A stretch of DNA of 64,000 nt, taken from assembly GCF_014644455.1 (NCBI RefSeq), contig NZ_BMKS01000003.1, forward strand, positions 399,930 through 463,929, read 5' to 3'. Position numbers and translations under genes: made by a program. Position 1 is the first letter of the stretch, and each line of letters starts with the position of its first letter. Under the pieces are notes generated by a model. The model saw nothing but the letters and a program-made list of their open reading frames with translations, searched no databases and was not told where the DNA came from. Source of the DNA: Caldovatus sediminis (GTDB taxonomy: Bacteria > Pseudomonadota > Alphaproteobacteria > Acetobacterales > Acetobacteraceae). This document shows positions 37,258-45,678 of the stretch, one piece after another.

Positions 37258-37594
37258 ACTAGGCCGGATCGGTCGCCTCTGCCACCGGCCGGACGGCGCT
37301 ATCCCTCGCCCCTCTCCGCCAGATCAGCCGTCGCGCACATCGCCCCGCGATCTGGCTCTTCCCGTCCGGCCCGTAGAGGCCGGGCCAGTTCACCTCCGCC
37401 GGCCACGCCGCCGGGGCCGGCAACACGGGCTCGGGCGCGCCGGCGGCCCGCAACGGCTCGGCCATCTCCGTTCCCACGTAGGGCAGCGCCAGGTTTGCCA
37501 GCTGCTCGGCCTCCGCGCGTCGCCCCCCACCTCGGCAGTGGCCAGCACCACGGCGATCGGCATCTCGGCCAGCATCGCCGATACCGCCTCCCCT
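37213..37594. other. Eroded region without an intact gene
   Basis: No convincing complete gene. A minus-strand open stretch ending at 37259 contains ANLALPYVGTEMAEPLRAAG and WPGLYGPDGKSQIAG, which read like protein but match no family I recognise and have no good start. It is probably a fragment left by the same events that damaged the adjacent dapA-family gene. Confidence 0.4.
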
Positions 37595-38057
37595 AACGGA
37601 CGGGGGGTGAATCTCGGCAACGCGGCGATGCTCGAACTCGCCGCGCGGCCGAACGTCTTGGGCGTGAAGCGCTGCTCGGCCGGCATGGTGCAATCCTTCG
37701 AGCTGCTGCGCCGCAAGCCGGCGGGCTTCGCCGCGCTCACGGGTAAGGACGCCTTCTTCCACTCCACGCTCACCCAGAGCGCCGAGGGCGGTATCGTCGT
37801 CTCCGCGCATGCCAGGACGCGAGGGTCTGGACGGCGGGGGACTTGGTGCGGGCGGGCGATGCGGCGGGCGCGCTGGCGGCCTGGCGCCCGGTCTGTGACC
37901 TGCCGCTTGCTGTTCGCCGAGCCGAGCCCGGCGCCGATCAAGCACTGGCTCCGGCGTGCCAAGCTGCGGGCTACGCCAGGTGCAGCTGCCGATGACGCCC
38001 GCGAGCGACGGGCTCGCTGCCCGGATCGAGCGCAAGATCGGACGCGGAGCGGCGTGA
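37595..38057 (+). pseudogene. Decayed dihydrodipicolinate synthase/N-acetylneuraminate lyase (DapA) family gene fragment
   Basis: The C-terminal half of a DapA-family aldolase can be followed through four pieces in changing frames. They are: GVNLGNAAMLELAARPNVLG to FHSTLTQSAEGGIVVSAHA; then, shifted, VWTAGDLVRAGDAAGALAAW; then, shifted, LLFAEPSPAPIKHWLRRAKL; then, shifted, VQLPMTPASDGLAARIERKI and a TGA at 38055-38057. At least three frameshifts are needed to join them, and the N-terminal half with the Schiff-base Lys is missing. The start coordinate is where similarity becomes visible. It is a clear pseudogene next to the tRNA-Arg scar. Confidence 0.8.
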
Positions 38058-38296
38058 GAGGAGCTCGGGCCCGACTTTCGCGCCGCCGTGAAGCAGGGAC
38101 CACGGCATCAGCGGCGAGGCTGTTTCGCAGAGCGGCCCCAGCGCCGACGGAACCGAACCGTCCGGGTGCCGCAGGGCCGTGCCGGTGGATCCGTGATTCC
38201 GATGGGAGCCGAGGTCCGCGGCCAGGCGGCGACGGGCCTTCCGGAACAGGCGCGCAGCTGCATGTTCGGCTGAACACCGGCTGCCGGATCCGAACC
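38058..38296. other. Gap between the dapA remnant and thiE
   Basis: No recognisable gene. Open stretches exist on both strands but none has a family-like sequence. It may contain further debris of the eroded segment. Confidence 0.4.
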
Positions 38297-38953
38297 CTAC
38301 GCCTCCTCGCGCAGCGCGCGCGCGATCGCGGCGTCCATCGCCCGGACGCCGGCGGCCGGGCCCTCCGGGTGGTTCCAGACCGCGCCGACGACGGCGAGGA
38401 AGTCGGCGCCGGCGCGCACGAGGGGCGCGCAGTTCGCCGGGGTGATGCCGCCGATCGCGACGCAGGGCAGCTCGAACAGCTCCGACCACCAGGCGAGGAT
38501 CTCCGGGTCGGCGAGGTGCACGATTTCCTTCGTGCCGGTCGGGAAGAAGGCGCCGAAGGCGACGTAGTCGGCGCCGATCTCGCCGGCGCGCATCGCGAGG
38601 TCGCGCGAGGCGTGGCAGGTGATGCCGAGCGTGCGGTCGGGGCCGAGCAGCCTGCGCGCGGCGGCGTGGTCGCCGTCCTCCTGGCCGAGATGCGCGCCGT
38701 CGCAGCCGAGCTCGACGGCGAGGTCGGCGCGGTCGTTCATGATCACGGCGACGCCGCGCTCCTGCGCGATCGGGCGCAGCGCGTCGGTGGCGCGGCGGAT
38801 CGCGTCGTCGGAGGCGCCCTTGAGGCGGATCTGCAGCGCGGCGACGTCGCCGGCGTCGAGCGCGCGGGCGAGCTCGCCGGCGAGCGCGTCGGGCTCGAAG
38901 GCGGGCGGGGTGATCAGGTAGAGGCGGCAGCGGGCCTCGTCGCTGGTCGTCAT
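38297..38953 (-). CDS. thiE: Thiamine phosphate synthase (ThiE-like)
   Basis: 218-aa TIM-barrel enzyme joining HMP-PP and thiazole phosphate (HET-P) to thiamine phosphate. Motifs seen are [39 protein letters not shown] (HMP-PP/Mg2+ site), [16 protein letters not shown] (phosphate loop, a variant of the usual GPVFPTxTK) and [12 protein letters not shown] 38953 is chosen; GTG 38959 is two codons upstream. The altered FFPTGTK loop matches the divergent ThiE group found in some alphaproteobacteria. It is downstream of fba on the same strand but separated from it by a strong hairpin. Confidence 0.88.
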   Translation of the reverse strand: MTTSDEARCRLYLITPPAFEPDALAGELARALDAGDVAALQIRLKGASDDAIRRATDALRPIAQERGVAVIMNDRADLAVELGCDGAHLGQEDGDHAAARRLLGPDRTLGITCHASRDLAMRAGEIGADYVAFGAFFPTGTKEIVHLADPEILAWWSELFELPCVAIGGITPANCAPLVRAGADFLAVVGAVWNHPEGPAAGVRAMDAAIARALREEA

Positions 38954-38970
38954 GCGCACGATTTCGTCTC

Positions 38971-39014
38971 CGCCTCCGCCCTCCCCCGCGGGCGCGGGGG
39001 AGGGCGGGGAGGCG
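38971..39014 (-). terminator. Strong GC hairpin downstream of fba
   Basis: CGCCTCC-GCCCTCCCCCGC pairs with GCGGGGGAGGGCGGGGAGGCG around a short loop, about 19 bp with a 2-base bulge. It begins one base after the fba stop codon on the minus strand. No T-run follows, so it may act as a terminator-like or mRNA-stabilising element. Confidence 0.55.
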
Positions 39015-39015
39015 C

Positions 39016-39942
39016 TCAGCGGGCCGGCGGCGAGCGGTAGATCGCGATGATGTCGTCGAGCAGCTTCAGCGCCTCCGCCTTCGGGCGCTGGAAGGTGTTG
39101 CGGCCGATGATCGAGCCGTTGCCGCCGCCGGCGTGGATCGCCTTCACCTCCTCGAGGATGCCGCCGGTCTCCTTCGCCTCGCCGCCGGAGAAGACGACGA
39201 GGCGGCGGCCGTTGAAGCAGGCCTGGACGACGTGGCGAATGCGCGCGACGGGGTCGTTCACCTCGACCGGGTGCTTCTCGTAGGTCTTCTTCGCCGCCTC
39301 GAGCGAGATCGCGGCGGTCGGCGGCTTCACCTTGATGATGTGCGCGCCCAGCAGCGCCGCCATGTGCGCGGCGTAGGCGCAGATGTCGAGCGCCGTCTCG
39401 GCCGTCTTGTCGAGGAAGCCGCCGCGCGGGTAGCTCCAGACGACGACGGCGAGGCCGGCGGCCTTCGCCTCCTCGGCCAGCTCGCGCAGCTCCTCCATCA
39501 TGGCGTACTGGTCCTCGGAGCCCGGGTAGATGGTGAAGCCGATCGCCGAGCAGCCGAGGCGGAGCGCGTCGGCGACGCTGCCCGTCACCGCCTGGTCCTT
39601 GCTGGTGGAGAGCGAGTTGGCGCTGTTGACCTTCAGGATGGTCGGGACGCAGCCGGCGTAGGTCGCGGCGCCGGCCTCGATCATGCCGAGCGGGGCGGCG
39701 TAGGCGTTGAGGCCGGCCTCGATCGCGAGCTGGAAGTGGTAGTGCGGGTCATAGGCCGCGGGGTTGGGCGCGAAGCTGCGCGCCGGGCCGTGCTCGAAGC
39801 CCTGGTCCACCGGCAGGATCACCATGCGGCCGGTGCCGCCGAGCTTCCCCTGCATCAGGATGCGGGCGAGGTTGGCCTTGGTGCCGGGGTTGTCGCTCTC
39901 GTACCAGGAGAGGATCTCCTTGACCTTCGGCGTGAGCTGCAT
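39016..39942 (-). CDS. Class I (DhnA-type) fructose-bisphosphate aldolase
   Basis: 308-aa archaeal-type class I aldolase, a Schiff-base enzyme cleaving fructose 1,6-bisphosphate to DHAP and glyceraldehyde 3-phosphate. [18 protein letters not shown] is the N-terminal hallmark. The Schiff-base Lys is expected in [13 protein letters not shown], and phosphate-binding blocks are [10 protein letters not shown] and [15 protein letters not shown]. No metal-binding class II His pattern is seen. ATG 39942 begins [15 protein letters not shown]. It is followed by a hairpin and thiE. Confidence 0.93.
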   Translation of the reverse strand: MQLTPKVKEILSWYESDNPGTKANLARILMQGKLGGTGRMVILPVDQGFEHGPARSFAPNPAAYDPHYHFQLAIEAGLNAYAAPLGMIEAGAATYAGCVPTILKVNSANSLSTSKDQAVTGSVADALRLGCSAIGFTIYPGSEDQYAMMEELRELAEEAKAAGLAVVVWSYPRGGFLDKTAETALDICAYAAHMAALLGAHIIKVKPPTAAISLEAAKKTYEKHPVEVNDPVARIRHVVQACFNGRRLVVFSGGEAKETGGILEEVKAIHAGGGNGSIIGRNTFQRPKAEALKLLDDIIAIYRSPPAR

Positions 39943-40130
39943 GGCGCGGATCCCTTGCTGGCTGCCCTCGCCCGGCGGCGCCGCGGCGCGAGGCGGATTC
40001 GATCACGAGCGTTCCGGCGCCGGCGTTTAGCCGAGCCCAGCCCGGCTGTCACCGTGCAGCGGCGGGCCTCGCGTGAACCTTCGCGCGAGCTTGGCGCGGC
40101 CGCGCGGCGACGGCCGCGTTCCCGCGCCGA

Positions 40131-40616
40131 TCAGCGCGCCGCGGCGAGCCAGCGGGCGAGCAGCGCGAGCCCGCCGGGACGGCGCAGGTCGACCGGGCCG
40201 AGGTCGAGCGCCGGCGGGCGCTTCGCGAGCAGCACGGCGCCGGCCTCGGCCGCGGCGGCGGCGACGGCGGGCCAGGCGGGAGAGGCACGGTCGAGCAGCA
40301 CCAGCGGGACGCCGGCGCGCAGCGCGGCGAGGGCGAAGCCGGGCGCGTCGGCGCAGTCGAGCGCGGCGCAGTGCGGCACGCCGGGATGCAGGGCGGCGGC
40401 GCGTGCGACCATGCGCAGGAACACCGCCGGGCCCATGAACGCGCCGGCGCCGCGGGCGGAGAGCAGGAGCACGCCGCGCGGGCCCGCCGCCGCGAGCGCG
40501 GCCTCGGCCTGCGCGGCGGCGTGCACGACGACCGCGGGCGGCAGGGGGGAAGTGGGCGGCAGGGTGCCGCCGCCCGCGCCGCCGGGCCCGGCTGGTTGAC
40601 CCGCCGCTCCCTGCAT
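40131..40616 (-). CDS. Hypothetical protein, Ala-rich
   Basis: 161-aa Ala/Gly/Pro-rich protein that I do not recognise. After a low-complexity N-terminus it has an alternating strand-helix pattern (VVVHAAAQAEAALAAAGPRG, VLLLSARGAGAFMGPAVFL, VPHCAALDCADAPGFALAAL, VPLVLLDRASPAW), suggesting a small alpha/beta fold. ATG 40616 is the first start after an upstream Arg-rich stretch. It has no overlapping neighbour and lies 188 bases upstream of fba on the same strand. Function unknown, but the regular codon pattern favours a real gene. Confidence 0.6.
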   Translation of the reverse strand: MQGAAGQPAGPGGAGGGTLPPTSPLPPAVVVHAAAQAEAALAAAGPRGVLLLSARGAGAFMGPAVFLRMVARAAALHPGVPHCAALDCADAPGFALAALRAGVPLVLLDRASPAWPAVAAAAAEAGAVLLAKRPPALDLGPVDLRRPGGLALLARWLAAAR

Positions 40617-40777
40617 GCAAAGGCTTCCAGCACGGCGGCGGCCGCGCCGTCCAGCGCCGTGCCCGGCCTGCCGGCTTGCCCTGGCGCGGGTGCGGATGGG
40701 CGGGCGCGATGCCTTCGTTGCGCCCGCCACGTGCGGGAGGCGGCGGATGGGCGGCGGTGCCGACCGACTGGGGGCAG

Positions 40778-41095
40778 ATGAGCGAGAGCGCGAAGGATCC
40801 CGTCGCCGCGGCGGCGGCGCGGCTGGAGGCGGCGGTGGAGCGCCTGGGGCGTGCCGCGGCGGCGGCGCGGGGCGCGATCGCGGCGGCGCGGGCCGAGGCG
40901 ACAGGCGGGGCGGCCGCGCCGGCCCAGGGCGGCGGGGCGGCGGTCGCTGCCGGGGCGGGCCGGGCGGAGCTCGCCGCCCTGGCCGAGCGGCTCGATGCGA
41001 CGATCCTCAAGCTGCGCGCGGCGCTCGGCGAGGAGGCCGAAGACGCCGCCGGCGCGGCTACGGAGCGTGAAGGGGGCCAGGCGTGGGACAGGTGA
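40778..41095 (+). CDS. Small predicted coiled-coil protein upstream of zapA (DUF4164-like)
   Basis: 105-aa Ala/Glu-rich helical protein: AAAARLEAAVERLGRAAAA, then LAALAERLDATILKLRAALG. Heptad-like spacing of Leu/Ala suggests two coiled-coil helices. In many alphaproteobacteria a small coiled-coil gene of this type precedes zapA, and here its end overlaps the zapA start by 13 bases, so it may take part in cell division. The assignment rests on position and composition, not on a motif. Confidence 0.65.
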   Translation: MSESAKDPVAAAAARLEAAVERLGRAAAAARGAIAAARAEATGGAAAPAQGGGAAVAAGAGRAELAALAERLDATILKLRAALGEEAEDAAGAATEREGGQAWDR

Positions 41096-41424
41096 CGATC
41101 CGTGTCGGCGGGTACAGCCATCCGGTCGCCTGCCAGGACGGGCAGGAGGAGCACCTGCAGCGCATGGCCTCCGAAGTGGACCGGCGGGTCGGCGCTCTGC
41201 GGGCGATGGGGATGCAGTTCGGCGAAGCGCGGATGCTGCTGCTCGCCGCGCTGCAACTGGCCGACGAGACCTCCGACCTGCGCGAGGAGCTGGAGGCGCT
41301 GAAGGCGGGACGGCCCGTGGCCGCGACGGCCGAGAGGACGGCGGCGGACCCGCGGCTCGCGGAGTGGCTGAACCGGCTGGCCGAGCGCATCGAGGGCATT
41401 GCGGCGGCGCTCGAGGCTCCCTAG
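41083..41424 (+). CDS. zapA: Cell division protein ZapA
   Basis: 113-aa FtsZ-associated protein that promotes Z-ring bundling in the cytoplasm. VTIRVGGYSHPVACQDGQEE is the N-terminal globular ZapA motif. LQRMASEVDRRVGALRAMG and MLLLAALQLADETSDLREEL begin the long helix that forms a tetrameric coiled coil. GTG 41083 lies inside the end of the upstream gene. The genes that follow, a 6S RNA and 5-formyl-THF cyclo-ligase, are the order conserved widely in proteobacteria. Confidence 0.93.
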   Translation: MGQVTIRVGGYSHPVACQDGQEEHLQRMASEVDRRVGALRAMGMQFGEARMLLLAALQLADETSDLREELEALKAGRPVAATAERTAADPRLAEWLNRLAERIEGIAAALEAP

Positions 41425-41590
41425 CTTCCGCGGGCGGGGCTGCCCGGCGCGTCAGGCAATTCATCCCCGGGGCCAGTAAGCGACCTCCTGGGAGCTGGCT
41501 CTGCCCGGGCCGTGGTCCGGGTATCTGGCGCCCACCTGTGCAAACAGGCCTTGGGAGGGTTGAGACGCCAACGGCCACGGCGGCTCCGCA
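41425..41590 (+). ncRNA. ssrS: 6S RNA (approximate ends)
   Basis: The 230-base space between zapA and the cyclo-ligase gene is the classic 6S RNA position. The sequence has the expected central region and 3' block: CGCCCACCTG...CAGG, then TTGAGACGCC and AACGGCCACGGCGG, as in alphaproteobacterial 6S RNAs. GCGTC near the 5' side can pair with GACGC near the 3' side. 6S RNA binds housekeeping RNA polymerase in stationary phase. Both ends are estimates. Confidence 0.75.
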
Positions 41591-41603
41591 CCGTTCCGAT
41601 CCG

Positions 41604-41629
41604 CCGCCCGGCGCCGAAGCGCCGGGCGG
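41604..41629 (+). terminator. Perfect 11-bp hairpin after 6S RNA
   Basis: CCGCCCGGCGC and GCGCCGGGCGG form an 11-bp perfect stem closed by the tetraloop CGAA. It lies just after the inferred 3' end of 6S RNA and 25 bases before the next start codon. Only a weak T-content follows (GCGTTCG), so termination is inferred. Confidence 0.6.
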
Positions 41630-41654
41630 GGCGTTCGTCCAGTCCGAGGCGAGG

Positions 41655-42260
41655 ATGTCCGGGGCCGGGTGCGACGTGCCGCTCGCCGAGCGGAAGGCAC
41701 GGGCGCGGCGCGAGGCGCTGGCGCGGCGGCTCGCCGCGGCGCAGGCGGCGGCAGCCAATCCGCGGTTCGCCGAGCGCTTCGCCGCATTGGTGCTGGAGGA
41801 GGCGCCGCCGCCGCGGGGGGCGCTGGTCGCCGGCTTCTGGCCGATGGGGCCGGAGATCGATGTCAGGCTGCTGCTGAAGGCGCTCGAGGCGCGCGGGCAT
41901 GCGCTCGCGCTGCCGGTGACGCCGCGGCGCGGGCTGCCGCTGTTGTTCCGGCGCTGGCGATGGGGGGAACCGCTCGGTCGCGGGCCGCTCGGCACGCGGG
42001 AGCCGGAGGCGGGGGAGGTCGTGCGGCCGGACTTCCTGCTGGTGCCGCTGCTCGCCTTCGACCGGGCAGGGCGGCGGCTCGGCTACGGGGGCGGGTATTA
42101 CGACCGGACGCTCGCGGCGCTGCCCGGGGCGGTGGCGCTCGGCTGCGCCTATGCGGCCCAGGAGGTGGCGAAGGTGCCTGCGGGGCCGGAGGATGCGCGG
42201 CTCGCGCGCGTGGCGACGGAGGAGGGCGTGGTGGTCTGCGGCGGGGACGGACCGGGTTGA
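41655..42260 (+). CDS. 5-formyltetrahydrofolate cyclo-ligase
   Basis: 201-aa enzyme that uses ATP to turn 5-formyl-THF into 5,10-methenyl-THF, salvaging folate. AERKARARREALARRLA is the N-terminal helix. LVAGFWPMGPEIDVRLLL contains the usual PxxxEID-type block, and LVPLLAFDRAGRRLGYGGGYYDRTLA is the hallmark substrate/ATP loop. ATG 41655 gives the normal N-terminus. The gene's last bases overlap the YmdB start (TTGA), so both are translated together. Confidence 0.94.
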   Translation: MSGAGCDVPLAERKARARREALARRLAAAQAAAANPRFAERFAALVLEEAPPPRGALVAGFWPMGPEIDVRLLLKALEARGHALALPVTPRRGLPLLFRRWRWGEPLGRGPLGTREPEAGEVVRPDFLLVPLLAFDRAGRRLGYGGGYYDRTLAALPGAVALGCAYAAQEVAKVPAGPEDARLARVATEEGVVVCGGDGPG

Positions 42261-43078
42261 GGATCCTGTTCCTCGGCGACATCGTCGGGCGCAGCGGCCG
42301 CGAGGCGGTGGCCGAGGCGCTGCCGGTACTGCGCGAGCGGCTGCAGGTGGACCTCGCGGTGGTGAACGCGGAGAACGCGAGCCACGGCTTCGGGCTCGGG
42401 CCGGACATGGCGCGGGCCCTGTTCGCGGCGGGGGTGGACGTGCTGACCCTCGGCAACCACGCCTGGGACCGCAAGGAGATCATCCCCTACATCGAGACGG
42501 AGCCGCGGCTGCTGCGGCCGCTGAACTACCCGCCCGGGACGCCGGGGCGCGGGGCGGCGGTCGTGGAGGTGCGGGGCGGGCGCCGCGCGCTGGTGATGCA
42601 GGCGATGGGGCGGCTGTTCATGGAGCCGCTCGACGACCCGTTCCGCGCCGTGCAGGCGGAGCTCGCGAAGCACCGACTGGGCGCGCACGGCACCGTGCAG
42701 GCGGTGGTGATCGACATCCACGCCGAGGCGTCGAGCGAGAAGGCGGCGATGGCGCACAGCTTCGACGGGCAGGCGAGCCTCGTCGTCGGCACCCACACCC
42801 ATGTGCCGAGCGCCGACCACCAGGTGCTGCCGGGCGGGACCGCCTTCGCCACCGACGCCGGCATGTGCGGCGACTACGACAGCGTCATCGGCATGCACAA
42901 GGTCGCGGCGACGCTTCGCTTCTGGCGCAGGCTGCCGGGCGAGCGGCTGGCGCCGGCGGAGGGCGAGGCGACGGTGTGCGGCGTGTTCGTCGAGACCGAC
43001 GACGCGACCGGGCTCGCGCGGCGGATCGCGCCGGTGCGGGTGGGCGGGCGGCTCGCGCCGGCGATGCCGGAGTGGTGA
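42257..43078 (+). CDS. YmdB-type calcineurin-like phosphoesterase (TIGR00282 family)
   Basis: 273-aa metallophosphoesterase. RILFLGDIVGRSGREAVAEA is the family N-terminus, with VVNAENASHGFGLG, LTLGNHAWDRKE (metal-binding GNHxxD), HAEASSEKAAMAHSFDG and VVGTHTHVPSADHQVLPGG (GTHTHxPTAD-type). Members hydrolyse 2',3'-cyclic nucleotide phosphodiesters and affect development in Bacillus. Here the role is unknown. The start is TTG 42257, overlapping the cyclo-ligase stop. No other start would keep the first beta strand. Confidence 0.92.
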   Translation: MRILFLGDIVGRSGREAVAEALPVLRERLQVDLAVVNAENASHGFGLGPDMARALFAAGVDVLTLGNHAWDRKEIIPYIETEPRLLRPLNYPPGTPGRGAAVVEVRGGRRALVMQAMGRLFMEPLDDPFRAVQAELAKHRLGAHGTVQAVVIDIHAEASSEKAAMAHSFDGQASLVVGTHTHVPSADHQVLPGGTAFATDAGMCGDYDSVIGMHKVAATLRFWRRLPGERLAPAEGEATVCGVFVETDDATGLARRIAPVRVGGRLAPAMPEW

Positions 43079-44164
43079 TCCGCCGCACCCTCACACGAAC
43101 GTCACCGCGCCGGGCGGGGGGTCGGCGTCAATCTGGCTTCGGGATAGGACGGATCGGCGGCGGCGCCGGCGGGCCGCGCGTCCGCCGGGCCAAGCGGATG
43201 CGGGAGGCGTCCATGCCGCAGGATGCCACGGCGGGCGATGTGCTCGGGCGTTCCGTCCTTGGCGGTGCCGCCTGCGGGCTGAGCTTCGCCGGGGCCTCCT
43301 GCGACGCGCTGGCGCGCGCCGCGGAGCGGCGCGAGGTGAGCGGAGCGCGGCGGTTCCTCGGCGTGCCCGGCCGCGGCCGGACGCCGGCCAGGGGTGCGGG
43401 GGCCGCGGCCATGCCCGGCGAGGCGGCGCGGACTCCCCGGGAAAATCGTCGGGACGGCCCGCGGTAGCGCCGATCGCGGACGGTCGGAAACAGCCGGGAT
43501 CGTGGATCGGCTCGATAAACAACGAGCGAGAGCCGTTGCGGCGAGCAGCCGAGAGAAAACGGCTCTGGGGACCTTCGAGGAAGCCGGAACGGTCCACCTG
43601 GCGGCGGGCGCGGCCCGCCGGCCATTGCGCGCATCATCGTTCGGGGCGAGTCGCTGGTGAGGCGGGGTTGATCTTTGGTCGCGGGGGCCGCGGTCGGCAT
43701 GGGACACGGCATCTGCCGCTGCCCGCGACCGTGGTGCTGCCGCCGCGCGTGATGGCGGGCGGTGCGTGGCTGTCCTGGCAGCAGGTCTGGCGCCAGGCGG
43801 AGGCGGGGATGGCGCGCACCGCCGACGCTGTGGCGGAGTATGCGGGGCGCCTGCTCCGGGCCGCTCCGACGCCGGGATCCGCGCGTGCGAGGCCGAGCGC
43901 ACGCCTGGCTGCGCCCGGCGGCGCCGCAGGGCGGTGGGACGGCGCGGAGCGCCGGGCGGCGTCGCGGCGCGGTCGCCTGGACCGGGCTCGCGCAGCAATG
44001 GCGCGCAGCGTCAGGCCGCGCCGGTGCGGCGGCTGCGGGGGGAGGGTGCGGCGTGCCGGGGCCGGCCGGCGGGCGGAGGCGGGCCGGGCGCGCCGATTGC
44101 CGTTGTCCGCGCACCGGGAATGCGGGAACGTTCCAACCTCAGGCAGGACATCGGGGGACGGCCC
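43079..44164. other. Long stretch without a convincing gene
   Basis: About 1.1 kb with no recognisable gene on either strand. A plus-strand frame 43202-43470 (MREASMPQDATAGDVLGRSV...) has no family look and ends in low complexity. A plus-strand segment near 43740-43865 reads WLSWQQVWRQAEAGMARTAD and could be a remnant of a phasin-like helix. The bases 43505-43570 are less GC-rich. The content looks eroded or regulatory rather than coding. Confidence 0.4.
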
Positions 44165-44756
44165 ATGGCCTCCATGATCATCCACGACCGGCGGCTGACC
44201 GGCGCCACGCCGGCCTGGTACTCGTTCGTGATGCAGGTGAACACCGGCACCGGAGTCCGCCACATCGTGGACACCGTGGCCCGGCGCGCGCGAGAGGCGC
44301 AGGCTTGCCCGCCTGCACGTCCTCTGCCACGGCTTCGAGGCCAACTGGGACCTTGGCAGCGGCATGTGCGTGCCGGCCGCGCATGGCGGCTTCGGCCTGC
44401 AGCTCGGCCGCGAGGGGCTCAACCTGTTCAACGTCGGCCTCACCGCGTCCTGGAAGGGGCTGGTGGAGCTGATCGTGCTCTTCGCCTGCGCCCCGGCCGA
44501 CACCTACGAGGCCAACCGCGGCACCTGGGGGGACGGCAGGCGCTTCTGCGGCGAGCTCGCGCTGTGGAGCGGGGCGCGCGTGATCGCCGCCCGCGACACC
44601 CAGCGTTACACCTATTGGCCCGACGGATCCCAGCCGATCGACTTCGGCGCCTGGGAAGGGCCGCTCTACGAGTTCTCCGGGACCAATCCGGAGGGCGCCC
44701 GGATGCTCGACCCGAGCCCCTACCGGGTGCAGCGCGACCGCGCCTCGGCCGCCTGA
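44165..44756 (+). pseudogene. Frameshifted gene for a caspase-like (His/Cys dyad) family protein
   Basis: Two frames join into one protein. ATG 44165 opens MASMIIHDRRLTGATPAWYS to HIVDTVARRA. An apparent single extra base in the run GGCGCGCGCGAG (about 44284-44292) moves the reading into the frame that continues RRRLARLHVLCHGFEANWDL to the TGA at 44754-44756. The joined product (about 196 aa) has HG (His codon 44328-44330), GGFGLQLGREGLNLFN, and LIVLFACAPAD (Cys codon 44487-44489). It ends with RRFCGELALWSGARVIAA. This order of strand-HG and strand-xCAP resembles CHAT/DUF4347 caspase-fold peptidases. Inference by eye, with no known substrate. A sequencing error at the GC run is possible. Confidence 0.6.
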
Positions 44757-44822
44757 GCCGGTGCGCCGGCGGCCCGCCCCGTTGCCGCGGCGCGGACGCC
44801 GGCTGCGGCGCCCGCGGCCTCG

Positions 44823-44851
44823 TTGGCGCGGGGCAGGGGGCGCCGTTATAA
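44823..44851 (+). promoter_or_regulatory. Candidate sigma-70 promoter for yebC-ruvCAB
   Basis: TTGGCG (44823-44828), a 17-base spacer and TTATAA (44846-44851) lie 55 bases upstream of the yebC start. TTATAA stands out in GC-rich surroundings. GGAGGA precedes the yebC ATG. Confidence 0.5.
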
Positions 44852-44905
44852 GCCGAGGCAAACCCATATCCCTTCCGTCGCGGGTTTTCGGAGGACAGGG
44901 CGGCG

Positions 44906-45664
44906 ATGGCCGGCCATTCGCAATTCAAGAACATCATGCACCGCAAGGGCGCGCAGGACGCCAAGCGCGCGCGCGCCTTCGCCAAGCTCATCCGCGAGAT
45001 CACCGTGGCGGCCAGGCAGGGCCTGCCGGACCCGGCGGCGAACCCGCGCCTGCGCGCCGCCGTGCACGCGGCGCGCGCGGCGAACATGCCGCGCGACACG
45101 GTCGAGCGCGCGATCCGGCGCGGCGGCAGCCAGGGCGGCCCCGGCGAGGACTACCAGGAGGTCCGCTACGAGGGCTACGGGCCCGGCGGCGTCGCCGTCA
45201 TCGTCGAGGCGCTGACCGACAACCGCAACCGCACCGCGGGCGACCTGCGCGCGATCTTCGCCAAGAACGGCGGCGCGCTCGGCGAGACCAACTCGGTCGC
45301 GTTCCAGTTCGAGCGGCTCGGCGTGATCCGCTATCCGGCCTCCATGGCCTCCGCCGACGCCATGCTGGAGGCGGCGATCGAGGCCGGGGCGGCCGATGTT
45401 GACAGCGGTCCCGATGAGCACGAAGTAAGAACATCGCCCGAGGACCTCTTCGCCGTCCGCGACTCGCTGGAAGCGCGGTTCGGGCCGGCGGGGAGCGCCC
45501 GGCTGGAATGGAGGCCGACCACCACCGTCTCGCTCGGCGAGGAGCAGGCCGCGGCGGTGATCAAGCTGCTCGACGCGCTGGAGGAGCACGACGACGTGCA
45601 GCAGGTCCATGCGAACTACGAGGTGCCGGAGGCCGTGATGCAGCGGCTCTCCTCGGCGGCCTAG
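44906..45664 (+). CDS. yebC: YebC/PmpR family protein (TACO1-type)
   Basis: 252 aa, the usual length. The N-terminus [20 protein letters not shown] is the YebC hallmark (normally GHSKWxNIxHRK), followed by [40 protein letters not shown] and [17 protein letters not shown]. Members act as DNA-binding regulators or as ribosome factors that relieve stalling at proline runs. Location directly upstream of ruvC is conserved in alphaproteobacteria. Start ATG 44906 has GGAGGA upstream. Confidence 0.95.
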   Translation: MAGHSQFKNIMHRKGAQDAKRARAFAKLIREITVAARQGLPDPAANPRLRAAVHAARAANMPRDTVERAIRRGGSQGGPGEDYQEVRYEGYGPGGVAVIVEALTDNRNRTAGDLRAIFAKNGGALGETNSVAFQFERLGVIRYPASMASADAMLEAAIEAGAADVDSGPDEHEVRTSPEDLFAVRDSLEARFGPAGSARLEWRPTTTVSLGEEQAAAVIKLLDALEEHDDVQQVHANYEVPEAVMQRLSSAA

Positions 45665-45678
45665 GCGCGCGGGGGCGG

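Noticed and set aside
43202-43470. Short plus-strand frame MREASMPQDATAGDVL... as a gene
   Set aside because: There is no recognisable family, the end is low complexity, no clear ribosome site is seen and no neighbour supports it.
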